A DNA stretch of 64,000 nt from an uncultured Collinsella sp. (GCA_900541035.1 UQIN01000006.1:36845-100844), one strand, 5' to 3'; positions 1-8,742 are shown, numbered from the stretch's first letter. Notes: a model not told the origin generated them from the letters alone. Made by a program: numbers and translations.

Positions 1-2
1 CC

Positions 3-164
3 ACCGCTGACCTTGTCGAGCGCCTTAAGCGTTCGCCGCAGCAGGTCTCCCGCTACCGACGCCGCATGATAGATGCCGGCATCATCGGAGAACGAGGACG
101 AGGGCTCGTCGCATTTGAATTGCCATTCTTCCGCGACTATCTCGCCGCTCAATGCGTGAAATAG
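3..164 (+). CDS. C-terminal end of an ATPase (partial)
   Basis: An open frame enters from the left edge and ends at TAG (162-164), leaving 53 residues. The peptide reads like a winged-helix tail (QQVSRYRRRMIDAGIIGERG, then FFRDYLA). It resembles the tail of the AAA ATPase encoded at 2711-3829 on the other strand (SWASKYRASLIRERVIEAAG, then VPMLGAYVRD). I infer a paralogous ATP-binding protein whose body lies outside the window. It converges on the UvrA-like gene, with one 29-bp palindrome between them. Confidence 0.6.
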   Translation, partial: TADLVERLKRSPQQVSRYRRRMIDAGIIGERGRGLVAFELPFFRDYLAAQCVK

Positions 165-171
165 GCATCAA

Positions 172-200
172 TGAGGCAAAGGAGCTGTCCCTTTGTCTCA
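172..200. repeat. 29-bp palindromic repeat, family C copy 1
   Basis: The 29-bp inverted repeat has arms TGAGGCAAAGGA and TCCCTTTGTCTCA. It lies between two convergent genes and starts 4 bases after the UvrA-like stop codon. Related copies occur at 3899, 42315, 54814 and 58272. It probably forms a hairpin at the 3' end of the transcript. Confidence 0.75.
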
Positions 201-204
201 TTGT

Positions 205-2718
205 CTATAGGTAGCGTCCGGTAATGCTCTTGGGGCAGGCCGCGATGTCCCCCGGCGTGCCGGCGCAGACGATTTGCCCGCCCGCATCGCCACCGCCCGG
301 ACCCATGTCGATCACGTAATCGGCGTTACGGATAAGGTCGAGATCGTGTTCGATCACGATAACCGTGGCACCCTTGGCAACGAGACCGTCAAACACGTTC
401 AGCAGCACCTGGACATCGAGCGGATGCAGGCCAATCGTGGGCTCGTCGAATACGAATACGGCATCATCCTGAACGCGGCCCATCTCGCTCGCAAGCTTAA
501 GACGCTGCGCCTCGCCGCCCGAAAGCGCCGGCGTGGGCTCACCGAGCGTGAGATAACCCAAGCCAAGGTCGTGCAAGGTCTGTAAGCGCGTCTGAACTTT
601 CTTGAGCCCCACCGTGGCGTCGATGGCCTCGTCCACGCTCATGTCCATGAGCTGCGGCAACGTCAGCAAGCTCCCATCCTTGCCCTCGCGATGGATATGC
701 GAAGCCGCGTCTGCATAACGTGAGCCGCGACATGCCGGGCAAACGATCTCGACATCGGGCAAAAACTGCACGTCGAGCGATATCGAACCCGTGCCATCGC
801 ACGTGGGGCAGCGCAAGGCACCGGTGTTGTAGCTAAAGGCACCTGCCTTGTAGCCGGCTGCCTTGGCCTCGGACGTACGGGCGAAGGCGCGGCGCAATTC
901 ATCATGGATGTCGGCATAGGTCGCTACCGTCGAGCGAACGTTGGCGCCGATGGGCGTGGCGTCAATCAGATTGGCGCGGGCAATGCCTTCGGCATCGACC
1001 CAGCGCACGTGCCCCGGCAGGCGCTCGCCGGCTGCCTGCGCCTTAAGCGCCGGGATGAGCGTCTCAAGCACCAACGTCGTCTTACCCGAACCCGAAACGC
1101 CCGTCACCGCAACGAGACGGCCGCGCGGGATATCGACTTCGAGCGGCTTGACGGTATGGATGGCATCGGTTGCCATGCGGATGTGGCCCTGGTCGAACAT
1201 TTCCTCGTCAGTCACCTGCGGACGCAAGCGCTTAGGCTCGGCGCGCAAAAACGGCGCGATGCGACTGCCCTGCGATTGCTCGACCTCGTCCACCGTACCA
1301 GCGGCGATCACATTGCCGCCGCCTGCTCCGGCAACGGGGCCCATCTCGACCAGATAGTCGGCTTCCGCCAGCACGCGCGTGTCGTGGTCGACAACAACCA
1401 CGGTGTTGCCGTCATCCACCAGATCACGCATCACGCCCACCAAGCCGTCGACATTGGCAGGATGCAAGCCGATCGAAGGCTCGTCCAGCACATAGAGCAC
1501 GCCCGTCGATCGGTTGCGCACCACGCGAGCGAGCTGCACGCGCTGACGCTCGCCCGTGGAGAGCGTGGCACCGGCGCGATCGAGTGAAAGGTAATCGAGA
1601 CCCAGGTCGACCAGACGACGGGCCGTGCTCAAAAATGAATCGCAGATATCCGCTGCCATGGGCTGCATCTCGGGCGGCAAGGATGCGGGCACCCCACGCA
1701 CCCACTCAATCGCCTCGCCCAAAGTCATGGCCGCCGCCTGTGCCAGATTGATACCGCGCACCTGGGGCTGCCGCGCAGCCTCGGAGAGACGCGTGCCGCC
1801 GCAATCGCGGCATGGGCCCTCGCGCAAAAAGCGCGCAACGCGTTTTAAGCCCTTATCGTCCTTGACCTTGGCGAGCGCATTCTCGACGGTATAGACGGCG
1901 TTGTAATAGGTAAAGTCGAGTGGCGTAGCGCCCTCGCCGTTTTTGGGCACGTAGAGGATGTGCTTCTTAACCGCCGGACCATGAAACACGATGTCGCGCT
2001 CTTGAGGCGTGAGCTGGTTAAACGGCACGTCGGTGCGCACGCCCATCTCGCCGGCCACCTGCTTCATCAGATCCCACATGAGCGTGCCCCAAGGAAGCAC
2101 CGCGCCCTCGTTGATAGTCTTTGACTCGTCGGGCACCAAGCTCGCCTCGTCCACCTCATGCATAACGCCGGTGCCGCCGCAGGTGGGACATGCACCACCG
2201 CTATTGAAAGCCAAATCCTCGGCACCCGGCGCGTAGAACTCGCGGCCGCATGCGGGGCACGTGAGCGACAGGCCCGCAGCCACGTTAAGGCTCGGCTCCA
2301 CACGCGCCCCGCAATGCGGGCACACGTGATGGGCGCAGCGGCTAAAGAGTAGACGCAGGCTATTGTTGAGCTCGGTCATGGTGCCAAAGGTGGAACGCAC
2401 GCCCGGCACGCTGGGGCGCTGATGCAATGCGAGAGCCGCCGGCACGTGCAATACCTCATCCACCTGAGCGTGCTCGGCCTGCGTCAGGCGACGGCGGGTA
2501 TAGGTGCTGAGCGCCTCCAGGTAACGGCGCGAGCCCTCGGCATAAAGAACCCCCAGCGCCAGCGAGCTCTTGCCCGAACCCGACACGCCGGCAATGCCCA
2601 CAAGCTTTCCCAGCGGAATATCGATATCGATGTCTTTAAGGTTATGAACGCGCGCGCCACGCACCTCGATAGCCTGCGGGCTCATCTTCTGTTCCGTCAC
2701 CTTTATCACCCTACTCAT
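205..2718 (-). CDS. UvrA-like ABC ATPase, short class II form
   Basis: This is an 837-residue double ABC ATPase of the UvrA family. Both Walker A motifs are present (GVSGSGKSS near residue 44, GVSGSGKTT near 540), as are both DEPS/DEPT Walker B segments with the GLHP tail. The signatures are LSTGERQR (N-terminal half) and LSGGEAQR (C-terminal half). Several CxxC zinc pairs are visible. Canonical UvrA is about 940 residues; here the roughly 115-residue UvrB-binding insertion between the first zinc cysteines appears to be missing. That fits class II UvrA (UvrA2/DrrC-like) proteins, linked to DNA-damage tolerance or drug resistance rather than core excision repair. The start overlaps the upstream ATPase gene by 8 bases, implying co-translation. 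Confidence 0.9.
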   Translation of the reverse strand: MSRVIKVTEQKMSPQAIEVRGARVHNLKDIDIDIPLGKLVGIAGVSGSGKSSLALGVLYAEGSRRYLEALSTYTRRRLTQAEHAQVDEVLHVPAALALHQRPSVPGVRSTFGTMTELNNSLRLLFSRCAHHVCPHCGARVEPSLNVAAGLSLTCPACGREFYAPGAEDLAFNSGGACPTCGGTGVMHEVDEASLVPDESKTINEGAVLPWGTLMWDLMKQVAGEMGVRTDVPFNQLTPQERDIVFHGPAVKKHILYVPKNGEGATPLDFTYYNAVYTVENALAKVKDDKGLKRVARFLREGPCRDCGGTRLSEAARQPQVRGINLAQAAAMTLGEAIEWVRGVPASLPPEMQPMAADICDSFLSTARRLVDLGLDYLSLDRAGATLSTGERQRVQLARVVRNRSTGVLYVLDEPSIGLHPANVDGLVGVMRDLVDDGNTVVVVDHDTRVLAEADYLVEMGPVAGAGGGNVIAAGTVDEVEQSQGSRIAPFLRAEPKRLRPQVTDEEMFDQGHIRMATDAIHTVKPLEVDIPRGRLVAVTGVSGSGKTTLVLETLIPALKAQAAGERLPGHVRWVDAEGIARANLIDATPIGANVRSTVATYADIHDELRRAFARTSEAKAAGYKAGAFSYNTGALRCPTCDGTGSISLDVQFLPDVEIVCPACRGSRYADAASHIHREGKDGSLLTLPQLMDMSVDEAIDATVGLKKVQTRLQTLHDLGLGYLTLGEPTPALSGGEAQRLKLASEMGRVQDDAVFVFDEPTIGLHPLDVQVLLNVFDGLVAKGATVIVIEHDLDLIRNADYVIDMGPGGGDAGGQIVCAGTPGDIAACPKSITGRYL

Positions 2719-3829
2719 GCCATAAAACTCGATCGCGAACGTACGCGCCCAGCATGGGCACGGTAAACCGGACGAGGCCGTATCCGGCAGCCTCGATGAC
2801 GCGCTCGCGAATCAGGCTTGCGCGATATTTACTCGCCCAGCTCTGGGTACGATCACAGCGCTCAATGATATCCGCCATGCGCGTCGGTTTGCCCTCGTCA
2901 ACCGCCATGGCCTCGATAAAAAGGCGCTGTGGACTGCGCAGCCCGTAATACAGGGGCGCGTCAACCGCTTCGTAGAACTCGGAGACGGCATCCGCATGGC
3001 CATCCTCGACATCGCGCCTTTCGATGACCTGCGAGCCACGCCGGACAGCAGACCGCCACATGTAATATCCCACCAGCTGAACCATATAGGGATGCCCCAT
3101 GCTCTTGCGTGCCGCAAGGTCCGCCGTCTCCGCGTCAACGTAAAGACCAGCGTCTTTGACCGTCTGGATATATGAATCGCGCACCTTGGGCAAAGATATC
3201 GCCCCCAGCGTACGCTGCTGGGCGCGGCGCAAAAACGTCACGCTCGGCTCTTCGAGCAAGTCATCAACCATACTGGGTAAGCCGGCGAACACCAGCGCAA
3301 GACCGCGCTGGTCGCTATCTGACAAGCCCGTGGCATCCTGATCTCCAAGCACCTGCTGATAGAGAACGGCAAGAGCCGCCAGTTCCTCGATAGACGCCGA
3401 TTGCGCCTCGTCAATCGCAAACAGTATGCCCTTGCCTGGACCGAGTTTCTTAAGGCGCTCGTTGACCAGCCCTCGCAACGTCTCGCCCTTTGCTCGCGCC
3501 GCCTCGACCGACATCCGGCCAAACGACGGACCGAGCTCCATTGACGTCACAACGGGTTTATTCGAGCGAAGCGCGTCGGCTAAGCGATCGCATAAGCCAA
3601 GCGAAGCGGAATCGGAGACAACCGCCCATCCGCGCTCATTGGCTAGACGTTGCAGCTCCCGTAGGAGAACCGTCTTGCCACAGCCGCGGTTTCCCGTAAT
3701 GAGCATGAGCCTACCCGGCGCTCCGGCGCCGTTATCGAGCCCTTCCACGAAATCTTCGATGACCGACTCGCGACCAATGAGCATCGGAGGCCGCTTGCCT
3801 GCCGTTGGCTTAAAGGGATTTGGATTCAT
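2711..3829 (-). CDS. AAA-type ATP-binding protein
   Basis: This 372-residue protein has a P-loop (GNRGCGKTVLL) near residue 35 and a Walker B-like AIDEAQ near 130. A C-terminal winged-helix segment follows. It fits the broad AAA_16/Orc1-like group of ATP-binding proteins; the specific function is unknown. The chosen ATG (3827-3829) follows a perfect AGGAGGCCGA site; an in-frame start 18 codons upstream has none. The gene overlaps the UvrA-like gene, so both are probably one operon. A paralogue's tail lies at 3-164. The promoter carries three 10-bp tandem repeats. Confidence 0.8.
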   Translation of the reverse strand: MNPNPFKPTAGKRPPMLIGRESVIEDFVEGLDNGAGAPGRLMLITGNRGCGKTVLLRELQRLANERGWAVVSDSASLGLCDRLADALRSNKPVVTSMELGPSFGRMSVEAARAKGETLRGLVNERLKKLGPGKGILFAIDEAQSASIEELAALAVLYQQVLGDQDATGLSDSDQRGLALVFAGLPSMVDDLLEEPSVTFLRRAQQRTLGAISLPKVRDSYIQTVKDAGLYVDAETADLAARKSMGHPYMVQLVGYYMWRSAVRRGSQVIERRDVEDGHADAVSEFYEAVDAPLYYGLRSPQRLFIEAMAVDEGKPTRMADIIERCDRTQSWASKYRASLIRERVIEAAGYGLVRFTVPMLGAYVRDRVLWHE

Positions 3830-3863
3830 GTCGGCCTCCTCGGATTGGCAAACCCTGGCAATA

Positions 3864-3894
3864 GTTATACCAACTTGTACCAAGTTATACCAAT
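3864..3894 (-). promoter_or_regulatory. Promoter with three 10-bp iterons
   Basis: Three adjacent 10-mers lie head to tail at 3865-3894 (TTATACCAAC, TTGTACCAAG, TTATACCAAT). Read on the minus strand they give a -35-like TTGGTA, an 18-bp spacer and a -10-like TATAAC. This lies about 35 bases upstream of the AAA ATPase start. Helical-turn spacing suggests an operator for a protein binding one DNA face. Confidence 0.5.
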
Positions 3895-3898
3895 AGCA

Positions 3899-3927
3899 TG
3901 TGACAAAGGAACTGTCACTTTGTCACA
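3899..3927. repeat. 29-bp palindromic repeat, family C copy 2
   Basis: The inverted repeat has arms TGTGACAAAG and CTTTGTCACA. The stop codon of the Tet(M)-like gene (TGA, complement of 3923-3925) lies inside it. The last codons of that gene, ATG-TGA, are part of the repeat. Confidence 0.8.
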
Positions 3928-5926
3928 TGTGGCCGAAAAACTCGGCGTCTGCTGCTCGCCAGGGGCGGAAGGTAGAGGAATCGACCTTTACGTGCGCCGC
4001 GGCGGGTACGTCGTACCATTTGACCGTGTAACCGGCACCGTGAGAGCAAAAGACCGAATCGGGCGTGTTGGGCAGATCGGCCTCGGGCTCATAGGCGGCC
4101 GCCTCGATGACGCGCTCAGCATCATGGCAAGCCGCATAGCCGGCGAACTCTAGGTACAGATGCCCACGACCACTCGTATAGGCGGCTACCTCCAGCGCAT
4201 AATCCTGCACCTCGGATGCCGGTACGCGACCCACAAGCGTCGCCCGGTCTCCCGCCATCGTCGGCGGCTCGTACTCGGCACCCATGCGCGTGGCATCCGA
4301 GAGCGCCCGACCCACGCACTCCCCCGGCACCTCGAGCTCAAAGCGATACCACGGCTCCAACAGCACCGCCGCGCCGGCCTCGCGCGCCCGCATCAAACCC
4401 TGGCGAATCGCGCGGTACGTGGCCTGGCGAAAATCGCCACCCTCGGTATGTTTGGCATGCGCACGGCCGCCCGTGAGCGTAATGCGCACATCGGTGATGG
4501 GCGAGCCGGTCAGCACGCCCAAGTGATCGCGCTCCATGGCGTTGGTGAGTGCCAGACGCTGCCAGTTAAGATCGAGCTCGTCGGTCGAGGTCACGGTACC
4601 AAACTGCACGCCCGAACCCGCTGGCAACGGCTCCAGACGCAGATGTACCTCGGCATAGTGGCGCAGTGGCTCAAAGTGGCCCACGCCCTCGACCGGCTGC
4701 GAAATAGTCTCCTTATAGAGAATGCCGCCGGGCTCAAACTCGACCGCAAGGCCAAAACGATCGGCAAGCACGCGCTGCACGACCTCGAGTTGCACGGCGC
4801 CCATCAGCTGCAAATGAATCTGCTCAAGATGCGTGTTCCAGCTTACGCCGAGCATGGGATCCTCGTCGGCAAGCTCGGCCAACGCTTTGAACACCGCGTG
4901 GACATCGTGTTCGTCCGGAAGCACCGTATAGGTGAGGACCGGCGCAATGACGGGCGCATCGCACGCGGATTCCGCGCCCAGGGCGTCCCCTGGGCGAACG
5001 TGCGCAAGGCCCGTCACGGCACAAATGCCGCCAGCAGCAACTTCTTGGGCAAGCTCATACTTCTCGCCGTTATAGATGCGTACCTGATCGACCTTCTGCT
5101 CCCATGCCTCGGCACCGGAACGTCCGCCAATCATCTGCTTGGCATGCAGTGTGCCGCCGGTTACTTTAACCCATGCCAAGCGCTCGCCGCGATCCCCGCG
5201 GCTGACACGATAGACGCGCGCGGCAAACTCCGGGAGCCACGCCTGTTCACGCATCAGCGCGCATATGCCATCCAGCAGCTCGTCCACGCCTTGGTCCTTG
5301 AGCGCCGACCCGGCAAAACAGGGAAAGAGCTTGCGCTCGGCAACCATGCGCGACAGCGTCGCGACGGAAAGCTCACCCGCCTTAAGAAACTCCTCGAGCG
5401 CTTCTTCGTCTAACGCGGCAGCGTCCTCCTGAACGGCCCCGCCCGCCAGCAGTTCGCCGGCATCCAGGCAGCCCTCGGAGAGACGTTGCCCAAGTTGTGC
5501 CAGCAAAACATCGCGGCCGGGATTCTCCAAATCGATTTTGTTGATGAAGATGAATGTCGGGATGTCATAACGTGCAAGCAGGCGCCACAGGGTTTCGGTG
5601 TGTCCCTGCACGCCGTCGTTGGCACCCACAACCAAAATCGCATAGTCAAGCGCGCGCAGCGTGCGCTCCGCCTCGGCCGAAAAATCGACGTGGCCGGGCG
5701 CATCCACGAGCATGACGTGGGTATCACCGTGGTCGAGCACGGCCTGCGACGAAAAAATCGTGATGCCACGCTCGCGCTCGATCGCGTTCGTGTCCAGATG
5801 CGAATCGCCATCGTCCACGCGGCCGCGCTTGCGAATGCGACCCGCGTTGAACAGCATGACCTCGGCCAACGTGGTCTTGCCGGCATCGACGTGCGCTAAG
5901 ATTCCAACGACCGCTTGCTTCGACAT
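3923..5926 (-). CDS. Tet(M)/EF-G-like translational GTPase
   Basis: The 667-residue protein begins MSKQAVVGILAHVDAGKTT. It shows G1 (AHVDAGKTT), G2 (RERGIT), G3 (DAPGHVDF) and G4 (NKID), followed by EF-G-like domains II to V. The size fits the ribosomal-protection family (Tet(M), Tet(W), OtrA; about 640 residues), but I do not see a match to a specific resistance gene. These proteins remove tetracyclines from the ribosome or act as housekeeping relatives. The ATG at 5924-5926 has an AGAGGAGAG site; an upstream in-frame start lacks one. The stop codon lies inside a family C palindrome. Confidence 0.85.
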   Translation of the reverse strand: MSKQAVVGILAHVDAGKTTLAEVMLFNAGRIRKRGRVDDGDSHLDTNAIERERGITIFSSQAVLDHGDTHVMLVDAPGHVDFSAEAERTLRALDYAILVVGANDGVQGHTETLWRLLARYDIPTFIFINKIDLENPGRDVLLAQLGQRLSEGCLDAGELLAGGAVQEDAAALDEEALEEFLKAGELSVATLSRMVAERKLFPCFAGSALKDQGVDELLDGICALMREQAWLPEFAARVYRVSRGDRGERLAWVKVTGGTLHAKQMIGGRSGAEAWEQKVDQVRIYNGEKYELAQEVAAGGICAVTGLAHVRPGDALGAESACDAPVIAPVLTYTVLPDEHDVHAVFKALAELADEDPMLGVSWNTHLEQIHLQLMGAVQLEVVQRVLADRFGLAVEFEPGGILYKETISQPVEGVGHFEPLRHYAEVHLRLEPLPAGSGVQFGTVTSTDELDLNWQRLALTNAMERDHLGVLTGSPITDVRITLTGGRAHAKHTEGGDFRQATYRAIRQGLMRAREAGAAVLLEPWYRFELEVPGECVGRALSDATRMGAEYEPPTMAGDRATLVGRVPASEVQDYALEVAAYTSGRGHLYLEFAGYAACHDAERVIEAAAYEPEADLPNTPDSVFCSHGAGYTVKWYDVPAAAHVKVDSSTFRPWRAADAEFFGHM

Positions 5927-6114
5927 GGCTCTCCTCTTATTGCAAGCCCATCGCACGCGGCAACGGGCGTTCACGCTCCACACTGGATGATACAATTTAC
6001 GGGCCGGCGGGCGAAGCGGGCCCTATCCCCCGACCAAGCTCATCGCCCTGCGTTGCCGCGCGGCGATTTTCGTAGGTTCGCGCCTTGCGAAGGCCGGCTT
6101 GCAAATCAGCGCAG

Positions 6115-6152
6115 CGAACGAAAATGGCCCCACCCGGGACCATTTTCGTTCG
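6115..6152 (-). terminator. Hairpin downstream of the GNAT gene
   Basis: A 13-bp perfect stem (CGAACGAAAATGG / CCATTTTCGTTCG) encloses a 12-base GC-rich loop, 29 bases past the acetyltransferase stop. No long T-run follows on the minus strand, so this is terminator-like rather than textbook. Confidence 0.5.
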
Positions 6153-6180
6153 TGCGAATTGTTGACACGTGCCCCTACTC

Positions 6181-6669
6181 TTACGCCTCACGCAGCCAGT
6201 CGAACGCAACACGCGGCGTGCCGTCCGACACATACACGACGCCGGCACGCTCGAACCCCGCCTTAATACTCGCGCCCTGCATGGGCAGGTTGTCCTGATG
6301 CGTGTCGATGCGCAGGTGATCGGCACGCTCCTTGGCAAAGGCAAACATCGCAGCCGCGATACCGTGCACGGTGCCATCGGACGCCACACGGTGCAGCACG
6401 GCGTACGGAGTGTCGCTGCGCCATTGACCATCCTCAATTACGTCATAGCACTCGTCCGGGCCCGGCAAAAAGGCAAACGTCGCCACCACGCGGCCATCGA
6501 CTTCGCACACATAGCTGCCACCGGCGGCGATATCGGCAGCCAGTTGCTCGGCAGAAGGCGTGCCCTCGGGCCACTGTGTGGCGTTGCCATGCGCGCGCAT
6601 AAAGGCGCGGGCCGCGTCATAGATAGCCATGACGGCGGGAATGTCGGTATCGAGGGTTTTTCTGATCAT
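6181..6669 (-). CDS. GNAT-family N-acetyltransferase
   Basis: This 162-residue protein begins MIRKTLDTDIPAVMAIYDAA. It has the layout of GNAT acetyltransferases, which transfer acetyl from acetyl-CoA to an amine. Central strands (GRVVATFAFLPG) are followed by a region ending DTHQDNLPMQGASIKAGFE, typical of the C-terminal acceptor side. The acetyl-CoA loop is poorly conserved. The substrate is unknown. A GTG directly upstream (6670-6672) is an equally possible start. It is monocistronic and divergent from the small zinc-ribbon gene. Confidence 0.8.
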   Translation of the reverse strand: MIRKTLDTDIPAVMAIYDAARAFMRAHGNATQWPEGTPSAEQLAADIAAGGSYVCEVDGRVVATFAFLPGPDECYDVIEDGQWRSDTPYAVLHRVASDGTVHGIAAAMFAFAKERADHLRIDTHQDNLPMQGASIKAGFERAGVVYVSDGTPRVAFDWLREA

Positions 6670-6740
6670 CACGCAGCGACCTCACGTTTATTGGTATCAC
6701 TTTGATTGGGCAATGATACCAGCGTTTGGAGAGGGGCGCG

Positions 6741-7043
6741 ATGCAGATGGGGAGCAAAAAGCGAGCCGCCTGGTCAAAAGCAAAAAGCGAGTTTTTGAGC
6801 ACTGCCACCGGCGGCGATATGAGCGACCTGTTTGCACGCGAGGACGAGCGCCGCGACGCCCTGGACGCCGAGCGCGATGAGGCCTGGCGCTACAAGTCGT
6901 GCGAGCGCAAAAACCGTTACGACACGCGCGCCGAGGCCGAGGCCGTTATGGCCGACTGCGAAAACCGCGGGCGGCGCGGTTTGGCCTGCTACAAATGCGA
7001 ATACTGCGGTGGCTGGCACCTGACGTCGCACCCTTGGAAATAG
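6741..7043 (+). CDS. Small CxxC zinc-ribbon-like protein
   Basis: The 100-residue protein is highly charged and rich in Arg, Glu and Asp. Near the C-terminus it carries CYKCEYCGGWHLTS, with one more Cys upstream, which looks like a zinc-binding finger. The family occurs as uncharacterised proteins in actinobacteria; I do not know its function. The ATG at 6741 follows GGAGAGG, which decides against an upstream TTG. It sits alone, divergent from the acetyltransferase and convergent with rsmJ. Confidence 0.7.
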   Translation: MQMGSKKRAAWSKAKSEFLSTATGGDMSDLFAREDERRDALDAERDEAWRYKSCERKNRYDTRAEAEAVMADCENRGRRGLACYKCEYCGGWHLTSHPWK

Positions 7044-7091
7044 ACCCTGCATCGGCACGGCACTGACGGAGCGCCAACCATCGCACGCAAG

Positions 7092-7796
7092 CTACGGGCG
7101 CGGTGGCACCAAAACATCGTAGCGAACGGCCTTGCCCGCAAGTTGATAGCTCGGCTTAACGCCGGCAAGCAGTGGCCCCTTCACCGGCCGCTTGATAACG
7201 ACCTTGCGCGGGTGCACCGCAAGCGCGGCTTCGACCAGCGCCTCCTCATCGGCACACGGCTGTTCCAGATGATGCAAAAGTTGGAACTTCTTTTTAACCG
7301 CCGCGCTCTTGGTGCGCTCGGGAAACATGGGGTCCAGATACACCACGTCGGGAGCGGCGAGCTCGCCCTGCTCGATCAGCTCAGCTGTATGGCGAAGACC
7401 GGCAATGCTGTCCTCGCCGGCATGTAAGCGCATGCGTGCCACGGCTGTCGCAAGCGCCGGATCATCTGCCGCACGATCCAAGGCATCCTTGAGGAGCGCC
7501 GCGATCACGCAATCCTGTTCATACAGATCGACGGTAAAGCCCGCGGTCGCCAGCAGCAGCGAATCCTCGCCAAAGCCTGCCGTGGCGTCAATCGCCCATG
7601 GGCTCTCGATGCCTTTTGCGCGCGCAGCCTTTACCAGCAGCTCTTGCCGCAGACGGCCCTGCTTGAGCCGCGGCAGCATGCGGTCAAAATCGGCGCGCAG
7701 CTCCATCGTGCCGTCAGTGAGCGTGAGGCCCTCGGGCTTCCCGGTCAGCTCAAGCCCCGCGGCCCGAACAACAGAAAAGGGATCGACGACGCCCAT
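7092..7796 (-). CDS. rsmJ: 16S rRNA m2G methyltransferase RsmJ-like
   Basis: This 234-residue SAM-dependent methyltransferase has motif I as DATAGFGEDSLLLA. It also has the family-specific VYLDPMFPERTKSA, followed by KKKFQLLHHL and the VIKRPVKGP block. These match RsmJ (YhiQ), which methylates G1516 of 16S rRNA (E. coli numbering) using S-adenosylmethionine. Length is near the usual 250. The ATG is preceded by AAGGAG. It is transcribed together with, or just after, the tiny membrane-protein gene at 7860-8003. Confidence 0.87.
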   Translation of the reverse strand: MGVVDPFSVVRAAGLELTGKPEGLTLTDGTMELRADFDRMLPRLKQGRLRQELLVKAARAKGIESPWAIDATAGFGEDSLLLATAGFTVDLYEQDCVIAALLKDALDRAADDPALATAVARMRLHAGEDSIAGLRHTAELIEQGELAAPDVVYLDPMFPERTKSAAVKKKFQLLHHLEQPCADEEALVEAALAVHPRKVVIKRPVKGPLLAGVKPSYQLAGKAVRYDVLVPPRP

Positions 7797-7859
7797 GGGT
7801 ACTCCTTAACAAGCAAAACGAATACGTGAGCGCCGTTTATGCCGGTACCCAACCGTCCG

Positions 7860-8003
7860 CTATTGTCCCACATGCGACATGGCCCACAGCATCCCAATGC
7901 AAAGCACCGCCATCAATCCCGTGCACACGGCAGCGATCACAGAATCACCCATGCGCCTTCCCAACGACCGCGGCTCACGCACTTGCCCTGCTCCGTACAT
8001 CAT
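7860..8003 (-). CDS. 47-residue single-span membrane protein
   Basis: A short frame starts at ATG (8001-8003) behind a near-perfect AAGGAGGAG site and ends at TAG 64 bases before rsmJ. The peptide has a basic N-terminal half (GQVREPRSLGRRMGDS). One hydrophobic helix follows (VIAAVCTGLMAVLCIGMLWA), with a short tail. I do not recognise it. The strong ribosome site and helix argue that it is real. It occupies an otherwise gene-free 440-base gap; nothing else was seen there. Confidence 0.6.
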   Translation of the reverse strand: MMYGAGQVREPRSLGRRMGDSVIAAVCTGLMAVLCIGMLWAMSHVGQ

Positions 8004-8236
8004 GGCTCCTCCTTGAGGCCAACTCCTTGTTACGGCCTCATCATCTCAGCGCCGCACATGAGCTGCCATCGATTTGGCTTACGTCCAGCTTTCCCTTTTG
8101 AAAGGTTGGGTTGGGCCGCGCGGGCTCAAAGCGCTTTCAGGCGCATGCATCGCTGCGTTGAACTACAATGTGCTTCACCATATGTGCAGTACATTGGGTG
8201 CGCCAAGTTGGCGTACTCGTATCGAAAGGACCAGCC

Positions 8237-8638
8237 ATGAGCTTCACTCGCAAGACTCTCAAAATCCTTGCTCTCATCTACTTTGTTTTGGGTATCGCCA
8301 GCCTCGTCACCGCCGGCGTCGGTATCGCCACGGGCGGTCTCGATTCCACGTACGGTTCGTACGCCACGCTCGCAGCGGTCGTGCTTATCGCCAAGGGTCT
8401 CGTCGACCTTGCCGCAGGCGTCGCCGGTATCAAGGGCGCCAACAAGCCTTCGCAGGTGGACGGCGCGTTTAAGCTCGGTATTGTTGCCGCGGTCGCCACG
8501 CTTGCCCAAGCGGTGCTCACGCTTCCCGCGTTTGGCGGCGACGCCATCAACTTTGGCGCCTTTGTCATCGTGGTGTACGACCTGTTCTTTGTTCAGCAGG
8601 CACACGCCGTTAAGGCCGAGAACAAGGACCGCCTATAA
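8237..8638 (+). CDS. Four-helix membrane protein, unknown function
   Basis: The 133-residue protein has about four hydrophobic segments. The first is TLKILALIYFVLGIASLVTA, then a Gly/Ala-rich second segment, a third around GIVAAVATLAQAVLTLPAF, and a last ending VIVVYDLFFVQQA. The C-terminus is charged (KAENKDRL). No catalytic motif is visible. The ATG at 8237 has a GAAAGGA site and is preferred to an upstream in-frame start. A terminator follows, so it is probably monocistronic. Confidence 0.75.
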   Translation: MSFTRKTLKILALIYFVLGIASLVTAGVGIATGGLDSTYGSYATLAAVVLIAKGLVDLAAGVAGIKGANKPSQVDGAFKLGIVAAVATLAQAVLTLPAFGGDAINFGAFVIVVYDLFFVQQAHAVKAENKDRL

Positions 8639-8676
8639 GCGCTCGCTTCTCATAACCTCTGCAGCCAAGCAACTAA

Positions 8677-8712
8677 AAAGGGCCGATCGCGCATCTCCGC
8701 GGTCGGCCCTTT
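8677..8712 (+). terminator. Intrinsic terminator
   Basis: The stem AAAGGGCCGA / TCGGCCCTTT contains an inner CGCG pairing. It lies 38 bases past the membrane-protein stop. The A-rich left flank and T-containing right flank allow activity in both directions. Confidence 0.75.
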
Positions 8713-8742
8713 ACGTTTGCCCAGATAAAACCTACCAAAATA

